Positions 50,893 to 60,000 of a DNA stretch of 64,000 nt are shown piece by piece. Source of the stretch: Oricola nitratireducens (GTDB lineage: Bacteria > Pseudomonadota > Alphaproteobacteria > Rhizobiales > Rhizobiaceae); NCBI RefSeq assembly GCF_014904745.1, contig NZ_JACZCS010000050.1, positions 186,001 through 250,000 of the forward strand. The letters are read 5' to 3'. Below the pieces are notes generated by a model, which saw only the letters and a program-made list of their open reading frames with translations, made no database searches and was not told the origin of the DNA. How positions within the stretch are numbered: the first letter of the stretch is position 1; each line of letters begins with the position of its first letter. The translations under genes and the position numbers were made by a program.

Positions 50893-51807
50893 TCACGCCG
50901 CGTCGAGTTCGGCCTTCACGTCGTCGAGTATGCGCTTGCCCTCCGAACCCTGCAGCCGGGCGATGTCGTCCTGGTATTTCAGGAGCACGCCAATCGTGTC
51001 GGAAATCGTCGCCGGATCGAGCGCGATCTTGTCGAGTTCGGTCAGCGCCGTCGCCCAGTCGATCGTTTCGGCGACACCCGGAACCTTGAACAGTTCCATC
51101 TCGCGCAGTTTCTGCACGTAGCGGACGATCTCCTCCGACAGGCGCTGATTGGCCTGCGGCGCCTTGCGGGAGACGATCTCCAGTTCGCGCTCGGCGTTCG
51201 GATAATCGACCCAATGATAGAGGCAGCGCCGTTTCAGGGCGTCGTGGATTTCGCGCGTCCGGTTGGTTGTAATGATGACGGCGGGCCGTTCGGCGGCCTT
51301 GATCGTCCCGTATTCGGGAATCGTCACCTGGAAATCGGACAGGACTTCCAGCAGGAACGCCTCGAAAGCCTCGTCGGTGCGGTCCAGTTCGTCGATCAGG
51401 AAGACCGGCGGACGGCCGGGCTCGCCCGACAGCGCCTCCAGCACCGGACGCCGGATCAGGTAGCGGTCAGCGAAGATGTCGTGCTCGAGCCGGTCCCGGT
51501 CTGAAATGCCAGCGGCTTCCGACATGCGGATCTCCAGCATCTGCGCGGGATAGTTCCACTCATAGACGGCCGAGGAAATGTCGAGCCCCTCGTAGCATTG
51601 CAGCCGGATCAGCGGCCGGTCGAGCGCCTTCGCCAGCACCTTGGCGATTTCGGTCTTGCCGACGCCCGCCTCGCCCTCGAGAAACAGCGGACGGCCCATC
51701 TTGAGGCTGAGATAAAGAACGGTCGCAAGCGGACGGTCGGCGACATAGTCCTGGCTGTTCAGGAGCTCCAACGTTTCGTCGATCGAGGCAGGTAATGGCG
51801 TCGGCAT
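50893..51807 (-). CDS. coxD: MoxR/CoxD family AAA+ ATPase
   Basis: 304 residues. Walker A LEGEAGVGKTEIAKVLA, Walker B VFLIDELDRTDEAFEAFL, sensor 1 AVIITTNRTREIHDALKRR and the arginine finger region are present. It works with CoxE, whose gene overlaps closely downstream. First gene of a six-gene minus-strand operon; a branched-chain-type binding protein gene diverges to the right. Confidence 0.94.
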   Translation of the reverse strand: MPTPLPASIDETLELLNSQDYVADRPLATVLYLSLKMGRPLFLEGEAGVGKTEIAKVLAKALDRPLIRLQCYEGLDISSAVYEWNYPAQMLEIRMSEAAGISDRDRLEHDIFADRYLIRRPVLEALSGEPGRPPVFLIDELDRTDEAFEAFLLEVLSDFQVTIPEYGTIKAAERPAVIITTNRTREIHDALKRRCLYHWVDYPNAERELEIVSRKAPQANQRLSEEIVRYVQKLREMELFKVPGVAETIDWATALTELDKIALDPATISDTIGVLLKYQDDIARLQGSEGKRILDDVKAELDAA

Positions 51808-51959
51808 CGGATATTCGCTCGCTCCCGGGATATCATCGCTGATGGAAACATAGTGAGCGCGGTTGCAGACGCCAAGTGGAGATTGGGAAAGGATACGGGA
51901 CGGACATCAACCGCGCCTTTTGCCTTGCCCTCACCCACTGCGCCGTGCATCACAGACAC

Positions 51960-53099
51960 ATGAGCGTTCGCTGTTCATTTCCCGGACTGATGTCCTCGCG
52001 GAGCCTCGCACAAGCCGCGAGCCTGATCGCCGCCATCATGGCGCCATCGGGCGCGCAGGCGCAGGACACGCCGGCAATCGGCATTTCCGCGCCGATGTCC
52101 GGCTATTTCGCGATTCTCGGCGAACAGGTCGAAACCGGCGCCCGTGCGGCGCTCGGTGACGGCGGAGACGTCACGCTTCAGGTTTTCGACGACGAATGCA
52201 GCACGGAAGGCGGCGCACGGACCGCCGATGCGATGATCGCGGCGAAGGTGTCGATCGCTATCGGCTTTCCCTGCATCGAGTCTTTCGATGCCGCCATGCC
52301 GAAACTCGCCGAAGCCAAAATACCGGTCATCCTCCTGGGCGTGCAGGCCGAGGGCATCACCGAAGAGCGCGAGAAGAATGGCTGGAAGCTGCTGCGGCTC
52401 GCGCCCCGCAATTCCGACGAGGCCGACGCGATCGCCGGCTATCTCGCCACGGCCTGGCGCTCGGTCAATTTCGGCATCATCGACGACGGGACGCTTTACG
52501 GCCGACAACTGGCCGAAGCGGTGCGTTTCGCGCTCGAAAACGACAATCTGAAACCGGTTTTCACCGACACCTATCGGCCGCAACTGCAGAACCAGATTTC
52601 GCTGGTGCGGCGGCTGCGCAAGGCCGGCGCGGCATATGTCTTCATCGGCGGCGACGCCTTCGATGCGGCGATCATCGGCAAAGACGCCAAGGCGGTAGAT
52701 GTCCCGCTGACGCTGGCTGGCGGCAGCGCCCTCATCGCGCCGCCGACCGATGGCACGCTTGCCGACGGAACCGTACTGGCGGCACTGCCGGACTGGCTGG
52801 ACCGCGAACCGGCCCGCGACCTTGCGAAAAAGCTGGAGAAGAACCCGGTTGCCGGCGACGGCTATGTCGTTCCGGCCCATGCGGCGGTCGAGATCGCGCT
52901 GACCGGCATGGCGGGGCGCGACGACAGCGGCCACGTCGCGATCGAACCGCTGATCGGCAAAACCTTCGGCACGGCGCTCGGCCCGGTCCGCTTCGATGAG
53001 AACGGCGACCTGACCCGGAACCTCTACGAAGTCTTCACCGTTCGCGACGGCAGGCTCGAGCCGGTCGATTCCGACAGCAACACGGGAGCTATCCGATGA
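51960..53099 (+). CDS. ABC transporter substrate-binding protein (Leu/Ile/Val type)
   Basis: 379 residues from ATG 51960; ATG 51990 is an alternative start. A signal peptide ends near SGAQAQDTPAI. The mature protein is a type I periplasmic binding protein: IGISAPMSGYFAILGEQVET, GIIDDGTLYGRQLAEAVRFA and QNQISLVRRLRKAGAAYVFI. It would bind amino acids, peptides or other small organic ligands. No permease or ATPase genes follow, so it is an orphan. Its stop overlaps the start of the peptidase gene (ATGA). Confidence 0.88.
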   Translation: MSVRCSFPGLMSSRSLAQAASLIAAIMAPSGAQAQDTPAIGISAPMSGYFAILGEQVETGARAALGDGGDVTLQVFDDECSTEGGARTADAMIAAKVSIAIGFPCIESFDAAMPKLAEAKIPVILLGVQAEGITEEREKNGWKLLRLAPRNSDEADAIAGYLATAWRSVNFGIIDDGTLYGRQLAEAVRFALENDNLKPVFTDTYRPQLQNQISLVRRLRKAGAAYVFIGGDAFDAAIIGKDAKAVDVPLTLAGGSALIAPPTDGTLADGTVLAALPDWLDREPARDLAKKLEKNPVAGDGYVVPAHAAVEIALTGMAGRDDSGHVAIEPLIGKTFGTALGPVRFDENGDLTRNLYEVFTVRDGRLEPVDSDSNTGAIR

Positions 53100-54118
53100 C
53101 GGTCTGGGGCTGCGGTTCGCGCAACCTGATCACAGATGTCGCGGGTCTATCGGTCGGCCATTGCGACGATTCTCGCCTGAAATCGGGTGTGACCGCGATC
53201 CTTTGCGACGAACCGGCAACGGCGGCGGTGCAAATTCTCGGCGGCGCGCCCGGCACGCGCGAGACCGACCTGCTGGAACCGCACAACACGGTCGAGACGG
53301 TCGACGCGCTGGTGCTTTCCGGCGGATCGGCCTTCGGGCTCGACGCGGCATCGGGCGCAATGGCGGCACTCGTGGAAATGGGCCGCGGCTTCGCGGTCGG
53401 TTCGCATCGCATTCCGATCGTGCCGGCGGCGATCCTGTTCGATCTTCTGAACGGCGGCGACAAGGAATGGGGCCGCTATCCACCCTATCGCGAACTCGGC
53501 TACGCCGCCATCCGGGCCGCCGCGACGGATTTCGCGCTCGGTAGCCACGGCGCCGGCGCCGGCGCGCTCACCGCCGATCTGAAGGGCGGCATCGGTTCGG
53601 CGTCGACGGTGCTGGACCATGCCGGCGCGACGGTCGGAGCGCTGGTCGCGGTCAACCCGGTCGGAACCACGACGATCGGCGGCAGCCGGCATTTCTGGGC
53701 CGCGCCGTTCGAGATCGGCAACGAGTTCGGCGGCCTCGGCCTGCCGGCGCCATTGCCCGAAGACGCCACGCGCTTGCGGCTGAAATTCCGCGATGCCGGA
53801 GAAACCAATCCGCGCGCCAACACGACCATCGCCGTCATCGCGACCGACGCCAGGCTAAGCAAAGCGGAATGCAAGCGGCTGGCGATCGCCGCGCATGACG
53901 GTTTTGCCCGGGCGATCTGGCCCTGCCACACGCCGATGGACGGCGATCTGGTCTTCGCCGTTTCGACCGGGCGGACCGCGTTGAAGGGCGGTGCGGATGG
54001 CTTCATCGATCTCTGTGCCGCCGCTGCGTCGACCATGTCGCGCGCAATTGCCCGCGGCGTGTATGCGGCGGCGCCCGCAAAGGACGACGTGCTGCCGGTG
54101 TGGTCGATGCGGAGCTAG
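53096..54118 (+). CDS. P1 family (DmpA/BapA-like) N-terminal nucleophile peptidase
   Basis: 340 residues. The DmpA family blocks are NLITDVAGLSVGHCDD, DALVLSGGSAFGLDAASG and GAGALTADLKGGIGSAS. The self-cleavage site is probably in PRANTTIAVIATDARLSK, before the Thr that becomes the nucleophile. Members are aminopeptidases on beta-peptides or D-amino acid peptides and amides. Overlap with the binding-protein gene suggests the ligand is a peptide or amide that this enzyme cleaves. Confidence 0.9.
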   Translation: MTVWGCGSRNLITDVAGLSVGHCDDSRLKSGVTAILCDEPATAAVQILGGAPGTRETDLLEPHNTVETVDALVLSGGSAFGLDAASGAMAALVEMGRGFAVGSHRIPIVPAAILFDLLNGGDKEWGRYPPYRELGYAAIRAAATDFALGSHGAGAGALTADLKGGIGSASTVLDHAGATVGALVAVNPVGTTTIGGSRHFWAAPFEIGNEFGGLGLPAPLPEDATRLRLKFRDAGETNPRANTTIAVIATDARLSKAECKRLAIAAHDGFARAIWPCHTPMDGDLVFAVSTGRTALKGGADGFIDLCAAAASTMSRAIARGVYAAAPAKDDVLPVWSMRS

Positions 54119-54232
54119 GCGTCCGCCTTTACCGTGTTTGCAGGATTGGGTGCCGCGCCGGTGGACAGGACCCGACGCTGTCACCAGAATGGCAGCCGGG
54201 CTGAATCGGCCGTCTGACGCCAGGAGACCCGC

Positions 54233-54979
54233 ATGACCATCCGTCCAGTTCTCGCCTGTCTCGCCCTGATCGCGGCGGGCACGCTCGCATTACCGGCACA
54301 TGCCGGCGATACCGCGACGCTCAACGTTCTTGGCTTTTCCGCCGACGGCGCAACATTCGCGTTCGAGGAATACGGCGTTCAGGACGGCTCGGGCTTTCCC
54401 TATGCGAACCGGTTCTATATCGACACGGCGTCCGACGATTTTGTGCCGGGATCGCCGGTCCGTATCCGTATCGACGACGAGACCGCAAGCATCGAAGACG
54501 CACGGGCGCAAGCGAAGACGCAGGGCGAGGCCATCGTTTCCGACACCGACCTCGCGGCCAATCCCGGTTATCTGGCCGGGTTCAACACGGTGACCGAATT
54601 GTCGGCCGACCCGTTCCGGATTGTCGTCAATCCGCGTCCGGTCTTTCCGCCGATCGATCCGCCGCTGGAGATCCGGCTGGAGGAGATCCGCTTTCCGGCA
54701 ACCGGCTCTTGCGCCGGCGTGACCGATATAAGTATCGGCTTCCGGCTCGTGTCGGTCGATACGCACCCCGGCGGCGCCACCGAATTGCTGCACGAAGACA
54801 GTTCCGTCCCGTCCAGCCGCGGCTGCCCGACCGGATACCGGATCGGCGGCGTGCAGACCTTCATGCCGTTCCAGGGTCCGTCGGCCTACGCCGTGCTGAT
54901 CGCCGTCGAAAGCTTCGGTTTCGAAGGGCCGGATTTTCACTGGATGGCGGTCACGCGAAAGGCCAGCCAGCAACAATGA
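54233..54979 (+). CDS. DUF2259 family exported protein
   Basis: 248 residues with a Sec signal peptide (MTIRPVLACLALIAAGTLAL, cleaved near AHAGD). It then reads ATLNVLGFSADGATFAFEEY and GVQDGSGFPYANRFYIDTA, the hallmark opening of DUF2259 proteins. Two cysteines (SCAGV and RGCPTG) could pair. Periplasmic protein of unknown function. Its stop overlaps the next start, so the two are coupled. Confidence 0.85.
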   Translation: MTIRPVLACLALIAAGTLALPAHAGDTATLNVLGFSADGATFAFEEYGVQDGSGFPYANRFYIDTASDDFVPGSPVRIRIDDETASIEDARAQAKTQGEAIVSDTDLAANPGYLAGFNTVTELSADPFRIVVNPRPVFPPIDPPLEIRLEEIRFPATGSCAGVTDISIGFRLVSVDTHPGGATELLHEDSSVPSSRGCPTGYRIGGVQTFMPFQGPSAYAVLIAVESFGFEGPDFHWMAVTRKASQQQ

Positions 54980-55485
54980 CGGCCGACGCGACCTATCGGG
55001 ACGGAGAGGAGGGTCGGCTCGCGGGCGCCCTGCGCATTCTTGCCGGAGCGCTTGCCTGGGGCGCCATGATGGCGGTCTGCGCCCTCGTCTCCCTGGTTCT
55101 GGATCAGCAACGCGGCCTGAGCTACCACGTCGCGCTCATTGTGGCGTATTACCTTGCCGGCGGATTTCTCGCCTACGTGGCAGCGTGGCCTTTTGTGTCA
55201 TGGGCGGTTTCGCGGTTTTCCGCGCCGCAGCGATTCGGGTTTACAGCGATCCTGCTCACCGGCTTCACATTGGCGGCTACAGCGAGCGTGCTGGCGCTCG
55301 ACTACCGTATCTATTATTCCGAATGGCACGCCGCGATCTTTTCGCGGACATGGTTCTACCAGCAAGTCTTCACTGCGCTGGGATCGACTTATCAATACCT
55401 CGTCATCGGTTCCCGGCTCTACTGGCCGCTGGCACCCGTCTTCCTCCTAGCGACAAGCTGGTGGCTTAGCCGCAAGGCGAGTTGA
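54976..55485 (+). CDS. Membrane protein of unknown function
   Basis: 169 residues from ATG 54976, overlapping the DUF2259 stop by four bases. Four predicted transmembrane helices (about residues 16-39, 50-71, 85-105 and 136-158) are present, with the polar N-terminus DATYRDGEEGRLAG. I do not recognise the family. Coupling to the DUF2259 gene suggests a shared envelope role. Confidence 0.7.
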   Translation: MTADATYRDGEEGRLAGALRILAGALAWGAMMAVCALVSLVLDQQRGLSYHVALIVAYYLAGGFLAYVAAWPFVSWAVSRFSAPQRFGFTAILLTGFTLAATASVLALDYRIYYSEWHAAIFSRTWFYQQVFTALGSTYQYLVIGSRLYWPLAPVFLLATSWWLSRKAS

Positions 55486-55569
55486 GCAGGCGGCGGCGGT
55501 CTGGTAATTGCAGCGCACAAACCGCAAGAATTTCCGCCCCGAGAACTCCCGCAAAGGCCCACCTCTCCA

Positions 55570-56877
55570 ATGATTCCCCGTTATTCCCGGCCGGACATGG
55601 TCGCAATCTGGTCGCCCGAAACGAAATTCCGCATCTGGTTCGAAATCGAGGCTTACGCCTGCGACGCGCTGGCGGAACTCGGCGTGATCCCCAGGGAAGC
55701 CGCCAAGACCATCTGGGAAAAAGGCGGAGCGGCGGAATTCGACGTCGCCCGCATCGACGAGATCGAGGCCGTCACCAAGCATGACGTCATCGCCTTCCTG
55801 ACCCACCTCGCGGAATTCATCGGCCCGGACAGCCGCTTCGTCCACCAGGGCATGACGTCCTCCGACGTGCTCGATACGACGTTCAATATCCAGCTGGTCC
55901 GCGCCTGCGATATCCTGCTTGCCGACATGGACCGCGTGCTCGCGGCGCTGAAAGCCCGCGCCTTCGAACACAAGAACACGATCCGCATCGGCCGCAGCCA
56001 CGGTATCCATGCCGAGCCGACGACCATGGGCCTGACCTTCGCGCGATTCCATGCCGAGATGAGCCGCAACCGCGCCCGCCTCGCCGCGGCCCGGGCGGAA
56101 GTCGCGACCGGCGCGATCTCCGGCGCTGTCGGCACCTTCGCCAATATCGACCCGTTCGTCGAGGAGCATGTCTGCGAAAAGCTCGGCCTCGTACCAGAGA
56201 CCATCTCGACCCAGGTCATCCCGCGCGACCGCCACGCGATGTTCTTCGCCACGCTCGGCGTTATCGCGTCCTCGATCGAGAACGTCGCGACCGAAATCCG
56301 CCACATGCAGCGCACGGAGGTGCTGGAAGCGGAAGAATTCTTCTCGCCGGGCCAGAAGGGCTCGTCAGCCATGCCGCACAAGCGCAATCCAGTCCTGACC
56401 GAGAATCTGACGGGTCTCGCCCGCCTCGTGCGCATGTCCGTCACCCCGGCGCTGGAAAACGTCGCGCTGTGGCACGAGCGCGACATCAGCCATTCGAGCG
56501 TCGAGCGCGCGATCGGTCCGGATACCACCATCACGCTCGATTTCGCGCTGAACCGTCTGGCCGGCGTCATCGAGAAGCTCGTGATCTATCCCGAGAACAT
56601 GTTGAAGAACATGAACAAGTTCAAAGGCCTGGTCATGAGCCAGCGCGTTCTTCTGGCACTCACCCAAGCCGGCGTTTCTCGTGAGGACGCCTACAGGCTG
56701 GTGCAGCGCAATGCGATGAAGGTGTGGGAAGAGGGCAAGGATTTCCTCGAGGAACTGCTCGCCGACAAGGAGGTTCGCGCGGCGCTTTCGGAAGAGGAAA
56801 TCCGCGAGAAATTCGACCTCGGCTACCACACCAAACACGTCGATACGATCTTCCGGCGCGTCTTCGGCCAGGCCTGA
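55570..56877 (+). CDS. purB: Adenylosuccinate lyase
   Basis: 435 residues, the full PurB length. Signature blocks are MIPRYSRPDMVAIWSPETKF, TSSDVLDTTFNIQLVRACD, GRSHGIHAEPTTMGL with the catalytic His, and the mobile loop GQKGSSAMPHKRNPVLTENL with the catalytic Ser. It acts twice in purine synthesis, releasing fumarate from SAICAR and from adenylosuccinate. Three further purine genes lie 4 kb downstream. Confidence 0.97.
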   Translation: MIPRYSRPDMVAIWSPETKFRIWFEIEAYACDALAELGVIPREAAKTIWEKGGAAEFDVARIDEIEAVTKHDVIAFLTHLAEFIGPDSRFVHQGMTSSDVLDTTFNIQLVRACDILLADMDRVLAALKARAFEHKNTIRIGRSHGIHAEPTTMGLTFARFHAEMSRNRARLAAARAEVATGAISGAVGTFANIDPFVEEHVCEKLGLVPETISTQVIPRDRHAMFFATLGVIASSIENVATEIRHMQRTEVLEAEEFFSPGQKGSSAMPHKRNPVLTENLTGLARLVRMSVTPALENVALWHERDISHSSVERAIGPDTTITLDFALNRLAGVIEKLVIYPENMLKNMNKFKGLVMSQRVLLALTQAGVSREDAYRLVQRNAMKVWEEGKDFLEELLADKEVRAALSEEEIREKFDLGYHTKHVDTIFRRVFGQA

Positions 56878-56934
56878 CGCCCGGCGATCGACCCGATTGC
56901 CCAGTGCGCCGGCACGGTCCGGCATCGGAATGCA

Positions 56935-57801
56935 ATGATGCCGCTCGGCCACATCCTTCTCGCCATCCTGGTCAGCGCGATCTACGGGACGGCCTTCGTC
57001 GCGGTCAAATTGTCCGTGACGGAGTTGCCGCCGCTTCTGGTGACGGGCTACCGCTTCCTGTTCGCAGCCATTCCGCTGGTGTTCTTCGTGCCGCGGCCCA
57101 AAGTGCCGCCACGCCTGTTGATCGCCTACGGAATCATGCAGGGCGTCATCATGTTCGGGACGATTTTCACAGCGATCCGCCTGGGCATGCCGCCCGGCCT
57201 TTCATCCCTGGTCGTCCAGATGCAGGTGTTTTTCACGATCTTCTTCTCGTTCGTCCTGTTCGGCGAAAAGCCCCGCCGGCGCGAGATAGCCGGGGCGGCG
57301 ATCGCGCTTGCCGGCATCTGCCTGATCGGGCTCGAAAACGCCGATGCCGCGCCGACCATACCGTTCCTGATGGTGATCGCCTCGGCCGCCGCCTGGGGCC
57401 TGGCGAACGTCATCGCCAAGGCGGCAAAGCCAGATGCGATGCTCGGTTTCGTCGGCTGGTCGAGCCTCGCTGCGCCGGTACCTCTGTTTGCCCTGTCGAT
57501 GCTGTTCGAGGGTACGGTTTTCGGTCTTCCGGACCATGTGCCGTCAACGACGGCGATGCTGTCGATCGCTTTTCTCGCCTACCCGACGACGGTCTTCGCC
57601 TTCGCCGGCTGGATATACCTGCTGCGCAACCATCCCGCCGCGACGGTGACGCCCTTTGCGCTGCTCATCCCGGTCTTCGGCATGGGATCGACGGCGGCGG
57701 TATTCGGCGAGATCCCGACCTCGGTCGCCGCGATCGGCGCAGGACTGGTCTTCTTCGGTCTCGCGGTCAACATGTTCGGATGGCGGCTGCTCGGACGCTA
57801 G
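56935..57801 (+). CDS. EamA/DMT family transporter
   Basis: 288 residues with ten membrane helices in two EamA halves; the first opens ILLAILVSAIYGTAFVAVKL, the second AWGLANVIAKAAKPDAMLGF. Members export amino acids or other metabolites. Substrate unknown. Its TAG stop sits in a CTAG shared with the convergent gene on the other strand, so the two genes overlap by four bases. Confidence 0.87.
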   Translation: MMPLGHILLAILVSAIYGTAFVAVKLSVTELPPLLVTGYRFLFAAIPLVFFVPRPKVPPRLLIAYGIMQGVIMFGTIFTAIRLGMPPGLSSLVVQMQVFFTIFFSFVLFGEKPRRREIAGAAIALAGICLIGLENADAAPTIPFLMVIASAAAWGLANVIAKAAKPDAMLGFVGWSSLAAPVPLFALSMLFEGTVFGLPDHVPSTTAMLSIAFLAYPTTVFAFAGWIYLLRNHPAATVTPFALLIPVFGMGSTAAVFGEIPTSVAAIGAGLVFFGLAVNMFGWRLLGR

Positions 57802-58112
57802 AGGCCTGCATCGAGCCGGTCGTTCATCTGCTTCAGCGTCTTGCCGCAGAGATTTTCGCAGGGAATACCATCATTGTCGCCATCACGCGCGCGGTCGCCG
57901 CATTGGCGCAGGCGATAGACCGCTTCGGTACAGGAACGGATCTGCTTGCAGCTCTTGTGCGGCGTGCAGGAAAAGTTCTGCGCGACACTGCCCGAAACGG
58001 CCGCCAGGGAGACCGCAGCCGCAAGCAGCGCCGAGAAGAACGCTGCACCATGCCGCAATGACCCGTGAATTTCCGCCATCCTGGTCTTTGCCCCAACTGC
58101 AGCATGCGCCAT
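57798..58112 (-). CDS. Exported Excalibur-like small protein
   Basis: About 104 residues from ATG 58112; ATG 58079 would give 93 residues and a cleaner signal peptide. The hydrophobic signal FFSALLAAAVSLAAVSGSVA is followed by a Cys-rich part with six cysteines: NFSCTPHKSCKQIRSC, RLRQCGDR and DGDNDGIPCENLCGKTL. DGDNDGIPCE matches the Excalibur-type calcium-binding motif D-x-D-x-D-G-x-x-C-E. It is extracytoplasmic; function unknown. Confidence 0.75.
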   Translation of the reverse strand: MAHAAVGAKTRMAEIHGSLRHGAAFFSALLAAAVSLAAVSGSVAQNFSCTPHKSCKQIRSCTEAVYRLRQCGDRARDGDNDGIPCENLCGKTLKQMNDRLDAGL

Positions 58113-58321
58113 CCGTTCGCGCCGCGTGACAAGAGTACACGGAATTTGATAGGCTATATGTAAATGTAAAAAGCTGATTTTGTTTCGATATTTCGCGAAA
58201 TCACGTTTCGCGTATCTACCGTTTCGCACCGATACGGCATGTGAACCGTTCCGCTTCGCGGCCGCCATTTTTACCGGCGAATCTCTCCGCATCCGCAACC
58301 CGGATATAGAGGAGAAGAATC

Positions 58322-58591
58322 ATGACGGACTATCGCGATCATTTCTCAACCCGACCGGATATCCCGACCTATCGCGACAGAAGCACGACCGGCTATGCCG
58401 GCCCGCTCATCGCGCTTGCGGTCATCGCGGTCCTGATCGCCGGCGTCTTCTTCCTGGCGAGCGGCACACCGCAGACCGGCGTCAGCGGCGATCCGGCGGC
58501 CCCGGCGGCAATGGATACGGCACCGGCCGCGCCGGCGACGATGGATACGGCGCCCGCCGCACCGGCTGCAACGGAACCCGCTGCGCAGTAA
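58322..58591 (+). CDS. Small single-pass membrane protein with Ala/Pro repeats
   Basis: 89 residues behind GGAG. A polar cytosolic start (DYRDHFSTRPDIPTYRDRST) is followed by one helix (about residues 27-46) and a periplasmic tail with two MDTAPAAPA units. Low complexity makes family assignment impossible. It is likely expressed, given the good ribosome-binding site and codon use like its neighbours. Confidence 0.65.
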   Translation: MTDYRDHFSTRPDIPTYRDRSTTGYAGPLIALAVIAVLIAGVFFLASGTPQTGVSGDPAAPAAMDTAPAAPATMDTAPAAPAATEPAAQ

Positions 58592-58661
58592 GGCATTATT
58601 CGGCCGAAAACTTCTCATGCGCCGGATTGACAATCGCCGGCAGAATGCCGACCTCCGGCGC

Positions 58662-59210
58662 ATGAAGATCAAAGAAGCCGAAATCCTTATCGTGCCGGGA
58701 TACACCAATTCCGGTCCCAACCACTGGCAGACGCGCTGGCAGGCGAAGATGGCGACCGCGCGCCGCGTCGAACAGGCCGAGTGGGCAAAGCCCGTGCGCG
58801 AAGACTGGGTGGCGCGGGTGCGCGAAGAGATTGCGCGCGCGCACAAACCCGTCGTTCTTGTCGGCCATTCGCTCGGTGTGGCGGCGGCGGTTCATGCCGT
58901 CCAGGACGGGGCGGAGAATGTCAGGGGCGGATTTTTCGTCGCGCCGCCGGACGTGGCCAATCCGTCGATCCGGCCGAAACATCTGATGACGTTCGGCCCC
59001 TATCCGCGCGATCCGCTGCCCTTTCCGTCCTTCGTGATCGCCAGCCGCAACGATCCGTTTTCGGATTTCGAACAGGCGTCCGATATCGCGGCGAGTTGGG
59101 GATCGTTTTTCGTCGATGCCGGCGAATCGGGCCACATCAACGCGGAATCAGGCCACGGCCCCTGGCCCGAGGGGCTCATGGTCTTCGCGGAATTCATGAA
59201 ACGGCTTTAG
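58662..59210 (+). CDS. RBBP9/YdeN family alpha/beta hydrolase
   Basis: 182 residues from ATG 58662; ATG 58617 is an in-frame alternative. The family start is ILIVPGYTNSGPNHWQTRWQ, the nucleophile elbow VVLVGHSLGVAAAVHA (Ser at about residue 79), and the end has FVDAGESGHINAESGHGPWP with the catalytic His. The family (serine hydrolase YdeN/RBBP9) is cytosolic; substrates are unknown. Confidence 0.9.
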   Translation: MKIKEAEILIVPGYTNSGPNHWQTRWQAKMATARRVEQAEWAKPVREDWVARVREEIARAHKPVVLVGHSLGVAAAVHAVQDGAENVRGGFFVAPPDVANPSIRPKHLMTFGPYPRDPLPFPSFVIASRNDPFSDFEQASDIAASWGSFFVDAGESGHINAESGHGPWPEGLMVFAEFMKRL

Positions 59211-59977
59211 GCGCCTGCTGCGGCAAGTATCGCCTTCTGGCCTTCCGCGACGATCCCCGCTTCAGCGCCAAGCGCAATGAAACGGTACCCCATCTCGACA
59301 TAGCGCGGGACCATGGCCATGTCGGTCGCGAAAATGCCGGCATGCTTGCCCGCAGACTTGGCGATCCCCGCGATGCTCGCCACCGCGTCCTGCATGTCCG
59401 GAAGAGCCGGATCGACCGCTGCGCCGCCGGACCATGCAATCGAGAAGTCGGAGGGCCCGACGAACAGCGCGTCGATACCCTCCAGGGCAGCGATGTCTGC
59501 CGCAATCGCAAAAGCCTCTCGCGTCTCGATCATCGCCATCGAAACGGTGCGTACATTGGCCGTGTTGAGATAGTCCGATCCACCCGCAATCCCGCGCAAG
59601 GACAGAGCTCGCGTCGGACCCCATGAACGCTGTCCGACCGGCGGAAATTTCATCGCGTCGCGAAAGGCGACAGCGTCTTCAATCGTGTTGATCATCGGGG
59701 CGATGACGGCGTCGGCCCCCATGTCGAGCGCGCGCGACGCCATGTCGAAGCGTCCGAGCGGCACCCGGACGACAGCGGCCTTGCCGCCACCGATAACCGG
59801 AACAAGACCGCGAAGCACGCTGTCGACGTCATGCGCGCCATGCTGCATGTCGAGCGTTATGGCGCCGAACGGTCCGGCGGAGAAATATTCGATAAGCCCC
59901 AGGTCAGGCGCAGACGACCAGACGGTGTAGACCGTCTCGCCCGCTGCGAGACGGCCGGACAGAGAATAGTCGCGCAT
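59207..59977 (-). CDS. HpcH/HpaI aldolase/citrate lyase family protein
   Basis: 256 residues. The class II aldolase barrel shows AITLDMQHGAHDV (catalytic His), AVVRVPLGRFDM (Arg), VSMAMIETREAF (metal-ligand Glu) and ALFVGPSDFSIAW (metal-ligand Asp). Such enzymes split or make 2-keto-3-deoxy acids, typically with pyruvate. The natural substrate is not evident; there is no catabolic cluster. It overlaps the stop of the hydrolase gene by four bases, tail to tail. Confidence 0.9.
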   Translation of the reverse strand: MRDYSLSGRLAAGETVYTVWSSAPDLGLIEYFSAGPFGAITLDMQHGAHDVDSVLRGLVPVIGGGKAAVVRVPLGRFDMASRALDMGADAVIAPMINTIEDAVAFRDAMKFPPVGQRSWGPTRALSLRGIAGGSDYLNTANVRTVSMAMIETREAFAIAADIAALEGIDALFVGPSDFSIAWSGGAAVDPALPDMQDAVASIAGIAKSAGKHAGIFATDMAMVPRYVEMGYRFIALGAEAGIVAEGQKAILAAAGA

Positions 59978-60000
59978 TGGCCGCCCCTTTTTTGAAGACC

